Part shown: piece by piece, positions 25,564-37,014 of the stretch | How positions within the stretch are numbered: position 1 is the first letter of the stretch | How the letters are laid out: the number at the start of each line of letters is the position of its first letter | NCBI GenBank assembly: GCA_030248295.1 | Contig: JASANH010000965.1 | Location: 372,001-436,000 of the forward strand | Source of the DNA: Mesodorylaimus sp. YZB2_4 | Taxonomy: Eukaryota > Nematoda > Enoplea > Dorylaimida > Dorylaimidae | Direction of reading: 5' to 3' | Length of the DNA: 64,000 bases | Notes under the pieces: model-generated | What the model was told of the DNA's origin: nothing | Seen by the model: only the letters and a program-made list of their open reading frames with translations | Database searches by the model: none | Translations under genes and position numbers: made by a program

Positions 25564-28069
25564 ATGGCGGCAACCGTGGATATAAAGAAACCACTGATTG
25601 TAAGTTCTGAATTTTCCCTTTCAGAGCATACGCTGGTAGACATGCAGTTCCCGTTTAGGCGCCTCCGATTCCTCCCGTCGACCCCAAACCACCGCCTATT
25701 CCAACGTTGGAACTCCTTGGTCATGTCGGCTTCAGCAGTTTACCAGACCAATTAGTTCAAAAGGCGGTCCAGCAAGGTTTCACGTTTAATTTAATGTGTA
25801 TCGGTGAAACTGGTATTGGAAAATCGACGTTGATGGAGTCTTTATTCAACATGAATCTACAGTTTCCGCCATGCATTCAAGAAATGAAAAGCGTCGAGTT
25901 ACGGTCGCAAACTTTGGGTATGCTCTTTCAAGCTGTATGTAGGCCCATGGTTGAAAAGGACCCGCGGGAGTGGTAGCAGTTGTGAATGACTTATACCGTT
26001 CAGTTCATGGCAGAGGATTAGTGCGTTATGGCAACACTCCCGTTTTTGGGCAACACTCAGCGGTGCATTGTGGCAACACTAGGACCAGTGCGTTCGAATT
26101 TTCTTTTGAAAGTCACCAAAACAGACAAAATTATGAGCACATTAAAATCAGAGCAGCCGCTTTTCCTCGGCGAAGTTTTAGTTTGACAAGCGAGCGAAAT
26201 CTCGACCATGTTCGGATCCCGCCAAACGGGCACATTGGCTCTGCCAGACATGATACAAGAGCGCAGTGCACAATCGAGAAAAAGCGAGCACTCTGATCAT
26301 CGCTTCGTTGAGGAAACCTTATATACTCTAGTGCAGCACTGTTTTCTCGACGGTTCCATACAAAACCGTTCTTGTATATACCACCATTTGACCTGTTTTT
26401 GCCCTTTTCTCCCATTTTTCCATTGGGCTTTTGTTTCTACAGCCCCAACTCACTTGTCTTGGTTTTACTATACACACGTGCCTAGGCGGCGGGGGGGGGG
26501 GGGGGGTGTTGCCATAACGCACTAATATTGATAGGCTTAGGGTTTGATGGGGTCGCCTCATGCACATTAAAAAGCTTAATTTAAGGGAGTAGTAACACCT
26601 GTTCCCCTTTTTTTGCCCCGTTCTGCTACCAAATTCACATGACAAACCGCTTGTTTGCGGCTGATTCAGCTGTCTGCTTGCTGATAACTAATCCGTTGTT
26701 TTCTTTTGGTGTCAGATATTGAAGAAGGCGGCGTGAAACTGAAGCTTACTTTGGTGGAAACTGCTGGATTTGGCGGACAGCTGGAAAGAGAAAACAGGTT
26801 AGAGCAAATGTTGTTCCCTTTTAGAATTTTGCTCACGAGAGTCTTTTTCAGCGTGAAAGTTATCGTTGACTATATCAACAAGCAATTCGAGGCATATTTG
26901 GAAGAAGAAATGAAAATCAAGCGCTGTTTGCAAATGTACCAAGACACTCGTATACACGCCTGTTTGTACTTCATTTCCCCTCTCGGTCATGGGTAAGCCA
27001 GATGTTTATCCGTTCTTGTCATTTCTTTGATGTTCAGCATCCTTTTAGATTGAAAGCTTTGGATGTTGCCGCTTTGAAAGATTTGCACCAACGCGTCAAC
27101 GTGATTCCAATTATTGCTCAAGCCGATACATTGTCCAAGGAAGCTTTAGGTCGCTTGAAGGCTAAAGTAAGTAAAAAATTTTGTACTTGAGAAAATAATT
27201 CAAAGGTTCTTTTTTAAGATTCTGGCAGACCTTCGTACGAATGGGATTGACATTTACAAGTTCCCGGAGGACGACGAGACGGTGAAGGAGGCCAACAGTC
27301 AGTTGAACGTAAGGCAGTGCTTTTGTTTTGTTGTCGTATTTCTAATCACATTTTCGTTTTAGGCTTGTGTGCCTTTCGCCGTTGTCGGAAGCACAGATTT
27401 TGTCAAGAAGGGCAATAAAAACGTGCGTGCTCGACAATATCCTTGGGGTGTGGTGGAAGGTAAGTATTAATTTATTGATGGTTTCTATATTTAAAGAATT
27501 GGTTTTTAGTCGAAAACGAGGAGCATTGCGATTTCGTCAAATTGCGCGAAGCATTGTTACGTTTGAATGTCGAGGATTTACGTGAACGCACTCATCGAGT
27601 GTTGTACGAAAATTATCGTCATCAACGTTGTCAAGCTATGGGCGTCAAAGACGGAGATGCCGGTCCTGGTTTACAAATCAGCTACGAGCAGGTATGTTTC
27701 CTCGAAGTCAGACTGGTATGACCACTAGATTAAGCTTCGATTGTTTCAGCGTTTAGCGGAAACTCTCAGCGCTATGAAAGCGAAAGAACAAGAATTGAAG
27801 GAACGTTTTGTAGAACGCGTGAAGGCTAAAGAAAATGAGTTGAAAGAAAAGGAAAAAATGGTAAGTAAAAATTGATTATTGATTTTTTTTCTTGATTGAT
27901 TTTGTGTTTCTTGTTTTCAATTTAGTTGACTCAACGTTTGGAAAACGAAAAGCGTAACTATGAAGCAGAGATGGCTCGATTGGATGAAGAATCGCGTCAA
28001 TTTGATATCGAAATGGCCGAATTCGAACGTGCCAAAACTCAAATATTGAATAAACAGCGTAAGAAATAA
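25564..28069 (+). CDS. Septin, SEPT6/8 group
   Basis: Septins are GTP-binding filament proteins of the cell cortex and cytokinesis furrow. Exons traced: 25564-25599, 25659-25917, 26716-26797, 26852-26992, 27049-27166, 27219-27308, 27363-27459, 27510-27691, 27750-27860, 27926-28069. Features in order: a short proline-rich N-terminus, [21 protein letters not shown]-loop GETGIGKST, the G3-like ETAGFGGQ, the septin run [27 protein letters not shown]4 AQAD (AKAD is usual), the septin-unique [19 protein letters not shown], and a C-terminal coiled coil rich in Lys/Glu ending NKQRKK. The coiled coil and the G3 variant match the SEPT6/8/11 group (UNC-61 in worms), whose members typically bind GTP without hydrolysing it. 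One acceptor is AAG rather than CAG/TAG (27216-27218). Intron 2 holds a MITE. Confidence 0.9.
26017..26526. mobile_element. MITE with perfect terminal inverted repeats in septin intron 2
   Basis: A 510-bp element with the same sequence at both ends in inverted orientation: GTGCGTTATGGCAACAC, extended outward by ATTA/TAAT. The outer TA can be read as the target duplication of a Tc1/mariner-type element. The subterminal word GGCAACACT recurs at 26030, 26050 and 26070. There is no transposase, so it is non-autonomous. A 16-G run lies just inside the right end. Confidence 0.85.
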
Positions 28070-28399
28070 ATGGAGGCGTCAATTAAAAAGAATCAGTGGG
28101 GCGTGTTTTTGGAACATTGAGCAAATGTGGATTCTTTCACTTGACTGCCATTTAATGACCTTATCTGCAATTCCTTATCATTGCCAAACAACTTACATAT
28201 TCGATTTTGATACTGCGTAATCCTTCCAGGTGGTTTTATGCGAGTTTAATCATTCATATGGTTGTAAAAGGGAATTTTCAGTAAAATGTTTGACTTTGTT
28301 TTTGCATTGGACTAGTGAAATTGGATGCTCCCATATGTCTCGCTTTGGATGAGGGGCGGTGGAGATGGCTGGATCGTTGTTTAGGTTGATAACGTGGGA

Positions 28400-31300
28400 A
28401 TGGCGTTGAGATTGTGTCGACGACTGGCAGCGACTCGTTTGCCTTTCGAGTTCCGTCGTGGCATCATCAGTCAGAACACGGATCCGAATACGGTCCAGTA
28501 TTTCAGTCAATTTAAAGATGGGTTAAATGTGGATTCGAAAGGAGCGGCGGCAGTGGGCAAAACGAATCCGATCGTAGTACCAGTGGAGGCGGCATCAGTA
28601 GCGACTGGATTATTTTTAAATAGAATCGATTATGTAAGTGGTTTTCATGTCATGTACTTGATCCATAGCCAATCACCAGAAGGAGCACTCGAGGGCTAAG
28701 GAACACATAATTGACAATCATTTTGTACCGAGGCGGGAGTCAAGCCCTCTCCTCTAAGTGCGCAATCGGCGTCAGAGGCAGACCCCTTAACCCGCTAGGC
28801 CACAGACCCCGGTGCCAGGGTGGCTGGACAGGGATGAGGCTAGGGCATGCCGTGTGAAGTGGTCAGGTCTGTTGGTAACCATAGGACATACGGTAGGCTT
28901 ATCTTCCCCTTTTCGTACCTCTGCAATCATGCCGGGCAAGCGTGGGAGAGAATGTGGCCAGTCGAAGTCCATGGGCCTAAAACTTGGGCTGGTGCAGGCA
29001 AGTCTTACTACTGAACCTACGGCTGAAACATCAAACCGAAAGGTTGACATCTCCCAGCCAGGGGAGAGTATCGATCACTCTCCGACTCGCCAAGACCCAA
29101 GTAGAGGGTTGCACCTCTACTTGGCTTTTAGGGGCAGTTGGATCGGGATGTACTGTTGAATGGGGTCCTTCTGTGTGGCCTACCAGTGCAACAGTGTTAT
29201 CGTGTGCGACTGTTGTGACTATCTGTTTGAGGCCGCCTAGAAATCTTTGGGTGTGTGGCTAGGGCCGTTGGCTCGGTGGGGAGGAGTAAGGGCAGTATGG
29301 GAACAGGTCGCTGGGTGAGACTAGCGCTTTCCCCCACGGGGAGCCACCCTTCGTGCTGTCAATCCCAGTTGGCAGGACTGTGGTGCAGAGGAAGTCCAAC
29401 TGCGATTAGCATTTCCTCACGGGCATTCTATGGTATTTTGTCTCATACTGGTAATTGAAAGAGTCCAGGACTTTTGATCTTTACTGAAGGGTTCGTTCAG
29501 GATCATTTTTTCAGAATCGTGACTCCCTCAATCCCGAATCGGATCGGGATTTTTAAAGAGTGCTTTGTCACTTTTCATTCGCTGTAGATAACCTACAACC
29601 AACCCTAAGTAGCCTGCAAAATCGATACTCTTCAGAATGAGCCCTTCTAGCAAGCTTGGGCTATTGAATACCTTAGACCGCTCGCTTGTGAGATCAGTCT
29701 GAACCCGCTGTCACGTGAGAGTAGAATATCTTACGTCACAACACGATGTTCGCATATTGAGAAGCCAATTTATGCAAATTTTTTATTTTATGAGAACAAA
29801 ACGTATTTCTAGCTGTTTTTAGCAAAAAGCGATAAAGACTCATTTAAAAGAGAGTGTAAAAGCGATAGTTGACTCTTTTTCTTATTTTATCGCTGTAGGA
29901 TAACGGCTTTATGAGATCCCTGGGGTAGGGCACAAATTTCACAGGGGGCCAGGGGTGTATCATACAGTACGGTGCATGCTCCATCATTCTGAGCAAAACG
30001 TGTGTGCCAGATAGGTTTACTGAATAAAATTTTCGTTGAAGAGCATGCTCGTTTATCCTGAATTTCCTGAAGCGGATGAATTAACTGAGACGGAGGAATT
30101 TGCTGCAAAAGTATCGAGACTGATGGCTGATAAATGTAAGGACTTAAGAGATTAGGTTTGGTAAAATTGTACTTGAAAATTTCGTATTTTTCAGTGGATT
30201 CTGCAGAAGTCGACAAGGAAGCGGCCATACCCGATGAACTGTTGCATGGATTGAAGAAATTGGGACTATACGGATTGAGAGTGCCAAAACAATATGGTAA
30301 GCGGTTGAGTTGGTTGGGGGGAGGGAAGAGTGGGTGACGCTTCCCTGGTCATAGTCGTGGACTCTTATGTTACAGTAGAGAGGTCTGCCCAGCGGGTGAC
30401 GATTTTGATCGATATCTCCGTTAGCGAGAAAAATTTCAGGAAATCCCGTTGTAAGATTATCGGGTCCTACAGTATGCGTAGTGTGCTCGGGTCAAAAGTT
30501 ATCGAAATCCATCCGCACGGTTTTGACATGGGCGCCTAAAAATCCTACTGGAAAAACAGGACTAGAAACAGCAACTCCTGCTGGAACAGCAACAGAAAGT
30601 GTTGTATTTTTGTGCAATAAGACAGCAAGAGGTAGCTGCTAGTTACGGGATGGATGACCAGGGAATATTAATATGGTGGTTTTTAGAAACGATGATATGG
30701 TTGATGTTTCAGGTGGCCTGGAAATGAACGATAAGCAAGTAACTCGTATTTACGAGGAGCTCAGTCGTGATTGGTCAGTTATGTTATCTTTGTACGCTCA
30801 TCAAGATCTCGTCGTTCATGCAATTCAAGCGTATGGTACGGAAGAACAGAAACAGAAATATCTTCCCAGATTGGCCAGCGGCGAGTCGACGGGCGCGTTT
30901 TGTCTGCACGAAGAATCGAGCGGTTACGATATGGCCACCTTGTCTACATTGGCCGTACCCTCGCTAGGAACGGAGGGACGGTTGAAATTAAATGGAAAGA
31001 AAAGTTGGGTTACCAATGGAAAAGATGCGGATATTCTTATTGTGTTTGGCAAATACCTCACGGCGCATGTGGAAGATGATGCAAGACAGGTATGGTGGGT
31101 GAAAATTCGAATTTCAAGGTCAATATTCTGACAGGATTGATGCAAGGCAAACCTGATAAAATCAGGGAGTCCGAGAAATGTCTTGGAAATGTGGGAAAAT
31201 GGGAATTTCAGTGCCGAAATCAGGGAAAACTGTGAGCGGTTGCATTTTGAAGCCTTGAGGCCTGCCTGCCTTTTTGAGGACCTGGAAATCAGTTGCTATT

Positions 31301-34300
31301 GGTTTAGTAGTGCTACCAGCTTGAAGTGGGTAATTATATTTTGCGTCTTGTATGAACCATGTTTGGGTATATGACTCTGCGAAATGTGCATATTCACAAG
31401 GAAATATCGCCAGCCGCAAAGTCGGACTTGACGTAGCGAATTATCATTTTGTGCCTAGCAATCTGGCAACAGTAGGAATTCAAAAACCCGCTTGACTTTG
31501 AGTGCTGACCAGTTGGCCAGAGGGCTTAAGCATTTTGGAAAGCTTTCTATTAGGCGCTTGTGGTCGGTGGGGGAAGTGTGTATTTGGTTGCCTTGACTGG
31601 CCGCCTTTTACACGTGGCAGTGTATTGGCTTGCCCTCCTTGGCTGCTCGATACACTCTGCAGCCGATGCAAAAAGCGTCGGGTTGATTTTTCTGGCTCCT
31701 TCGACTAGGAGGCCTGCATTTCCAAGGTCTGTGGGCTATTGGTTAAGGCGTCCGCCTCTCACGCTGGGCGCCAATTTACAGGGGAGGGTTCGACTCTCGC
31801 TTGGGTAAAACATGATTGTCAAATATGTGTTGGCACTCGAGTGCGCCTACGTATAGTGCTTGGCTATGGATAAAGTGTGACATCTCATGAGAGTGTTTTT
31901 GAGACCATCCGCTCCCCGCGATGTCTTCTCCAATGTACTGCCATTCTGCTCGTTGCACTGTCGTGTAGGAACAAAAATGGACATTTACTGTGTCGAGTTC
32001 GACTTGGCTGTTGGCGATGTTCCCTTGTTAGCCATCCCACTTGCACGCTGCCCTCTGCTGTAATCCTTGCTGCACCAGGTCTAGCGGCAGTACAGTAATT
32101 ACAGGCAGGGTCTATGCATATACTGTAGATCTCGAATGAACAGACCTGTAATTTTAGTACTTACCAACGACTGCTTTTATTATCGATCGGAAAACGCAAA
32201 CGGGTGTGAAAACATTGGAAAGGCGACAGCCGGCTGGCTTGCGAGGCGCTCAAAGTAAGTGCAATATTGGCGTGGATTGCTCTAATTGTGACATCGTTTG
32301 ATTGTAGTATACGACCTCCAGTTCGAGGACGTGATCATTGATGAGAACGACGTTCTGGGCGCCTTTGGTCGTGGATTCAATATGGCTATGCAAGTCATCG
32401 AGGCGCATCGATTCGTTTTCGCTGCTGCTGTGGCTTCGTTCCTCAAGCGGTTGTTAGGTAGGATGTGTGTGTGTGTGGGTACGGGGAGGGGGAGGGGGTG
32501 GTGATCCCTTGACCTAACACGTACTTGTGTGGGACGGAGGAGTTGGATGTTTGATCTCACTCTCTTCAGGCATGATCGCCAAACATTGTAACGAAACGAA
32601 ACGATTCGGTACGACGTTGAGTGAAACGCCTGGTGTTCAGGTAAGGATATGAATGGGGGCGGGCGTGGATGTGTGGAAGATGTGTTTGGACGTGTGCGCT
32701 TGTTCATAGAATCGAATTTCGATAATGGCTCGGAATACGTACATATTGGAAACGTTATCTTATTATATTGCTGGCATTCGCGATGATGACGAGGTCGGAA
32801 TGAAACACTTTCAGTTGGAATCGTCCATGGCCACTGTAAGTGCAGTCATTCCATGTCATATCGTGTACCGTAGAGGGTGTGTCATTTCTCCTGCGAGTGT
32901 CCAAGGCTGTATGAAACGTGGACATTATAAGATTCATGACGAATGTAGGTTTTAGCTCTTTGCACGAAGAGCATTAAGCGAGGGTATTTTGGCTGCTATT
33001 GAAATCTTCGGTGCTTCATCGACGACGACTCAGAGGGAATTCGAACGGTTTCTGAGGGACAGCATCACGCTGTGTTCATTCTTGGTAAGAACTTTGTTTG
33101 GCATTGATTGTGCGAATGATAGCGGGGTCATTTCAGGGAAGCGAAGATCTGTTGGTCAGCAACATTGCCCTAAATGGATTGACGGCCTGGGCGCTGGCGT
33201 GGAAAGACGTCATGCAGTAAGGGGGCTGGTGTGGCGAGCGTGGGCTGACCATACTCTGGTGTAGATTAGCTGAGGGAGTTTTGATGGTAGTTCCATGGTG
33301 GTTACGACAGGACGTAGGGACAGCTGTTGTTCTTGACATAGGTTTTTTCTAGTCAAGTGAAACGACCACTCTACTATCCGTGGTTCTTGTTCAAGACGTA
33401 TTATCTCGGAAGGACGCACGAATCAACGAGGATCAAGCATTTCATATACGAGCATGTCCATCCGTCATTAGAGGTGAGACGAGTAGGCAGTTTTATGAAT
33501 ACAATTGCAATGGGTTTTTTTCTCGCAGGACGCTTGTCGGAATGTTGAAAGAAGTATGTCAAAATTTGAATTCATATTCAAAAACGCTTTAAAGGTTTAT
33601 GGCAAGGTAAGTGATTTTTATTCTGGGATAGTGGCTTCACTACATGTATGGGATAGGTCTGTCCGGGTGCTGAAAAAGAGGACAGCACGCAAAATGTTGG
33701 ACTACTATGTGGTCTAGGTTCTGTAAAATCACTCGTGTCGTTCGGATGTTAGATCGCGAGTCTTCTGTGGGGTAAGTCGTGGTCTGCAAGGCAGAGCTGG
33801 AAACTGTCAGCCCAGCTTCGATTCTTAACTGAAAGCAGTGACGTTATCCATCATTGATAGTTGATCTTTGCAACTCTCCCTCCATCCATCCATCCTAGGG
33901 TTGAAGAGCAGGGGCTTTATGGGACTCGCAAGTGCTTCTTGGCTGGCGCGTGGACTGGGATAGCGGAAACCTTGTAAGCCGTAGCCAATGAAAGAAACCA
34001 AAAATCGATTCGTTTTGGATCGCCAATCAAGCATGACTTATGTGGCCATGCCCCCCCTTCCCTTGGGCACTGTCATATGATATGGGGCGACTTAAATTGT
34101 CTTCAGTTGGATGATAAAGCTTAGGCCTGGAATGAATTTTCTAGAAAGTTGAAAACGAGCATGGATTTTTGGATCGTGTGGCCCGAATGTCCACATCGCT
34201 ATTCGCTAGTATCGCCTGCATCAGTCGGGCTTCGAGATCCTACAGCATCGGATTAAGGAAAAGCGACTTTGAGGTAAGTTTTATTTTGTCGTTTTGATCT

Positions 34301-35803
34301 GTTTGTATGCCGTCGTTTTGGTTGCAGCTGGCTTTGGCGCACGAGATCAGCCTTCGATTGAATAATGAAGCTAAGCAAATCATGGAGGACTTGTTTACGA
34401 GTGACTGTAAGTATACGGCCTTCCATCGATCGTATACTGCAGCTTCAGAGTCTCTCGGTCCTATTGACCTCCATATGGAGATATCTGAAACTGAGTTTTT
34501 ATGTTTTTTGTCGTCCTGTCCTGTTCTGGATGCCTGCAGTAGTGTGAAATCTTATTTTGGCATCACGTGGAAAGGGCAGGGCCCCACCCATTAGTGGGAA
34601 AGGGACTCATGATTAGTAGTAATCAGGTCCAGATGGAGCGGGATTTGAACCCCTAGGATTGCCTGTCCAGCCTACTAGGAAGCCGCGGTGGCTCAGCTGG
34701 TCCCGCTTTGCTTGGGCCAGCAACTCTGACCGGGAGGCCGCAGTTCTTTTCCGACTGAGGACGGCAGTTTAGAGAGTCCGTCGCTGGTCTTTCACACCTG
34801 GCTCACCCAATACCGTCGAGTGGCGGACACTGAACGAGTAGAGTTGCGGAAACTAGTTCCCGAACACCAGTCGGGAAGATCCCTCCCTTCTCGCCCAGTA
34901 TCGTCCTGGGATGCTGGTGCTGGCACAGGATGCCCTCGTGTGGGGGTCCTCCCAGTGGAGGCGCTCGGAGGGAAGCTGCCGTGAGAGCTGGTCACCTCAC
35001 GGCCTCGCTTATCATATCAGGACTGCTGGTCGGCTAGAGGTAAATCGGGTTGGAAGTCCAGCGGGGAACGGGGGCGGCGCGGGGCCCGACCCACAGAAAT
35101 GTATTGAAAAACCAAAAACTCCCGCTTCAGATTCTGCGGCTGTACGTCAGTAGGATGGTAGAGGAGAGGTGAAACAGGGCCCTGACTTTTTAAAAATTTT
35201 TGTGGGCTTTTGCCCGTTTTGACTGCAGCGGCCCAGCAGTCAATCTTTCTAAAGCAAGGCGGGCCTGGCCCCATCTCAGCGTCCCTCTGCGCGTCTCCAC
35301 TAGGAGCAGCTCCACGCGAGGGCATCCTGGACAGGACACCGACTTCCTCGGGCGATGGCGGGTGGGCTCCGAACCCTGTCGGTGTTCGACAGCCGAGACT
35401 GTCTCCTCGTTTGGCTTCCGTCTCTCCCCTCGGAGAGACTCGGCAGTACCGGGTGAGTCACCCAGGGCCTGGCGTGCAAGGTCAGCGAGGGTTTGGGTTT
35501 AACAAACCGACCTCCATCACCGGGGATCGAACCCGGGACAAGTCCAGCCGCTCGCTCCCAAGATACGGAGAGATGAATGCCGAACCGCTGCACCACCGCG
35601 GCCGCGAATAGAGCCGTGATAGGGTCCGACTGGGAAACTGATCGATTTCAAACCTTTCATCTTGGTTTCATGCACTAGCTACATTCTTGTATTTTATAGT
35701 ACGATCATATGAAGACTTTGATCTTTTCAATAAGAAAACGGCTTTGGAGATAACCAATTCGAAAGGATATCCGATCGCCTCGCCGATAGATAGAAATTGG
35801 TAG
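28400..35803 (+). CDS. ACAD9/VLCAD-like acyl-CoA dehydrogenase family protein
   Basis: Large mitochondrial protein. Exons: 28400-28633, ~30042-30135, 30195-30296, 30713-31089, 32158-32254, 32308-32457, 32570-32640, 32710-32835, 32956-33084, 33137-33216, 33353-33473, 33529-33606, 34145-34273, 34328-34406, 35700-35803. The start [20 protein letters not shown] is a matrix-targeting presequence. Next come [91 protein letters not shown], and the VLCAD/ACAD9-type C-terminal extension ([28 protein letters not shown]). The order follows ACAD9 closely. The catalytic block normally read FEGTNE is FLGSED here, so the base glutamate is Leu, and TEP-SGSD is HEESSGYD. Long introns hold SINEs. The exon 2 acceptor (AAG) is uncertain. 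A complex I assembly role, as for ACAD9, is inference. Confidence 0.82.
28640..28812 (-). mobile_element. tRNA-derived SINE (family 2), minus copy
   Basis: Read on the minus strand it starts GTCTGTGGCCTAGCGGGTTAAGG (A-box-like GGCCTAGCGGG), with a B-box-like GGCTTGACTCC near 28755. It then has the body word TGATTGTCAATTATGTGTTC, shared with the copies at 31.8 and 58.1 kb. It lies in ACAD9 intron 1. Confidence 0.6.
28820..29130 (-). repeat. Dispersed hairpin-bearing repeat (family 4), minus copy
   Basis: On the minus strand, CTCTCCCCTGGCTGGGAGATG leads into the hairpin TCAACCTTTCGGTTTGA, then TGTTTCAGCC and a block (GGCCACATTCTCTCCCACGC) matching 43.06 kb. It abuts the SINE at 28.64-28.81 kb. 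Confidence 0.55.
31155..31380 (+). repeat. Dispersed repeat family 5, copy in an ACAD9 intron
   Basis: Shares AGGGAGTCCGAGAA, GGGAAAATGGGAATTT, TTTAGTAG and CTTGTATGAACC, in the same order and spacing, with 39.9-40.2 kb inside HECTD3. Confidence 0.6.
31725..31970 (+). mobile_element. tRNA-derived SINE (family 2)
   Basis: The A-box-like TGGTTAAGGCG and B-box-like GGTTCGACTCT are followed by the family-2 body (ATGATTGTCAAATATGTGTT, CTCGAGTGCG, GCTTGGCTATGGATAAAGT). It is in ACAD9 intron 4. Confidence 0.65.
34676..35125 (+). mobile_element. SINE family 1-related copy, plus strand, in the last ACAD9 intron
   Basis: It begins GCCGCGGTGGCTCAGCTGGT (A box) and carries the tail block shared with 6.5 kb: GGATGCCCTCGTG, GTCACCTCACGGCCTCGCTTATCA, CGGGTTGGAAG, GGCGGCGCGGGGCCC. 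Confidence 0.7.
35190..35612 (-). mobile_element. SINE family 1 copy, minus strand
   Basis: On the minus strand: CGGCCGCGGTGGTGCAGCGG (A box), CGGGTTCGATCCCCGG (a perfect B box) and the family body, ending CCACAAAAATTTTTAAAAA. It lies tail-to-tail with the plus copy 65 bp away. Confidence 0.75.
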
Positions 35804-35986
35804 CCGTGGGCGAGATAGGCGTCATTTGTTCCTTGTTTGTAGAACGATTCAGTGACTCATTTTAGTAAAGTTTAGTGAAATGACATAAAAGTTGAATGAT
35901 GCTTTTTGTGGGTTTAAATGCCTGATTTATTCTTTGATCGGTTGTTTTCGCGTTGAAGCTAAAAATGTTTTCAGATCAGCCAGGCG

Positions 35987-36261
35987 ATGGTCAATGTTTC
36001 GAAAGGTGTGTTGGTCACTTGGTGAGTAGAGACGAATTATTGAGTTTTTTGGGAAGTTACCTTTCCTGCTTCAGCGACCCGGCGATGAAACAATTTTTGC
36101 TTTATCTCGACGAAAAATTGGAGCTCGGTTTTCGGTTTATAATAAAAAATTTGGACGACGATACTCACTTGTTCATTTCGGCCGAAAGTGTGACGATTTT
36201 GCAACAACGAATCGATACTTTGATGGAGAAATTATCACCGGATTTGGCGGAAAAGATTTAG
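35987..36261 (+). CDS. GTF2H5: GTF2H5 / TTDA / Tfb5, TFIIH subunit p8
   Basis: Tiny subunit that stabilises the TFIIH core through p52 and is needed for nucleotide excision repair. Two exons, 35987-36021 and 36075-36261, are split by a 53-bp intron. Spliced, the start MVNVSKGVLVTCDPAMKQFL runs on through LYLDE as in human GTF2H5, with the cysteine codon spanning the junction. FIIKNLDDDTHLFISAE and LQQRIDTLMEK follow. The length (~73 residues) is that of the family. A frame that ignores the intron would start upstream and be wrong. The ATG lies 12 bp after TTTTCAG, a possible cis- or trans-splice acceptor. It follows ACAD9 by 183 bp with no AATAAA between them. Confidence 0.92.
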
Positions 36262-36292
36262 ATATTTGAATTTCGGGTGTTGGCTGTCTTGG

Positions 36293-36298
36293 AATAAA
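36293..36298 (+). terminator. Polyadenylation signal of GTF2H5
   Basis: AATAAA about 32 bp after the stop, within GGAATAAAAAG. Confidence 0.6.
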
Positions 36299-36432
36299 AA
36301 GTTCAACGAAATCAAGTGTTATTTTGCATTAAAACATTTTTTAAAATCGGAGATCCTTCTACTGTAAACAGAAAACTAAGCCATCTTTAGATATCTAGTC
36401 AAAAAACGGTTTCACATAGTCATCGCACTTTT

Positions 36433-36835
36433 TCACTTCTGTTGCGACAAATAAGCGATCAAATCAGCGCGTTCTTGAGGTTTCTTCAACCCAGCAAAAA
36501 CCATTTTCGTACCTGGAAAAAAGCGATGCTTGCGTGTAAATGGCTTAAAATTGAATAGACGATGTCCGAAATCAAAGCCGCTTACCAGGAATGTACTTGG
36601 CCGGATTCAACAAGTACTCGAACAAAGTTTCTTTGGTCCAAGTGATTCCTTTCGATTTGTTGGCATCGGTATAATCGAAACCGGGAACTTGACCAGTTTT
36701 ACGACCGATCAGTCCGAACAAATTGGGACCAGTCTTATTGGCGCCACCTTTCTCAGCGGTATGACATTGCGCGCAACGAGAAACGAACAACTTCTTGCCT
36801 TTTTCAGCATCTCCATCCGGAATCGCTTCGGGCAT
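36433..36835 (-). CDS. Cytochrome c
   Basis: Mobile electron carrier between complexes III and IV in the intermembrane space, also an apoptosis signal in many animals. Two exons on the minus strand: 36586-36835 and 36433-36512, with a 73-bp intron inside the PGTKM codon run. The 109-residue product starts [20 protein letters not shown]. The haem site CAQCH, the [19 protein letters not shown] block, [22 protein letters not shown] (with the methionine ligand) and [18 protein letters not shown] are all present. It ends LSQQK. The slightly long N-terminus before GDAEKGKK fits invertebrate forms. It converges on GTF2H5, with 171 bp between the stops. Confidence 0.95.
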
Positions 36836-37014
36836 TTTTTAAACGTGTTGGTATGCTTGGAACAATTGACGAGATCTGAAAACACCGCAGAAAATGATCG
36901 GTAATCATACGGGCGCAAGAATCGTAGTATCGAAATCGGCAACTGAACCGTTTTTTAGAAAGAGGCTGCGAATATATTTATATCTTTACTGACACAATAC
37001 GTACAGTATTTTAT

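Noticed and set aside
28735..28812. Minus-strand tRNA-like sequence
   Set aside because: It has A- and B-box-like motifs but imperfect stems, and continues into a repeated body, so I call it a SINE.
34681..34760. tRNA gene candidate (GCCGCGGTGGCTCAGCTGGT...)
   Set aside because: No complete cloverleaf or acceptor stem; the same head recurs with a long shared body, so it is a SINE.
35953..36261. A 102-residue reading of the GTF2H5 locus
   Set aside because: It ignores the 53-bp intron; the spliced form restores the conserved MVNVSKGVLVTCDPAMKQ start.
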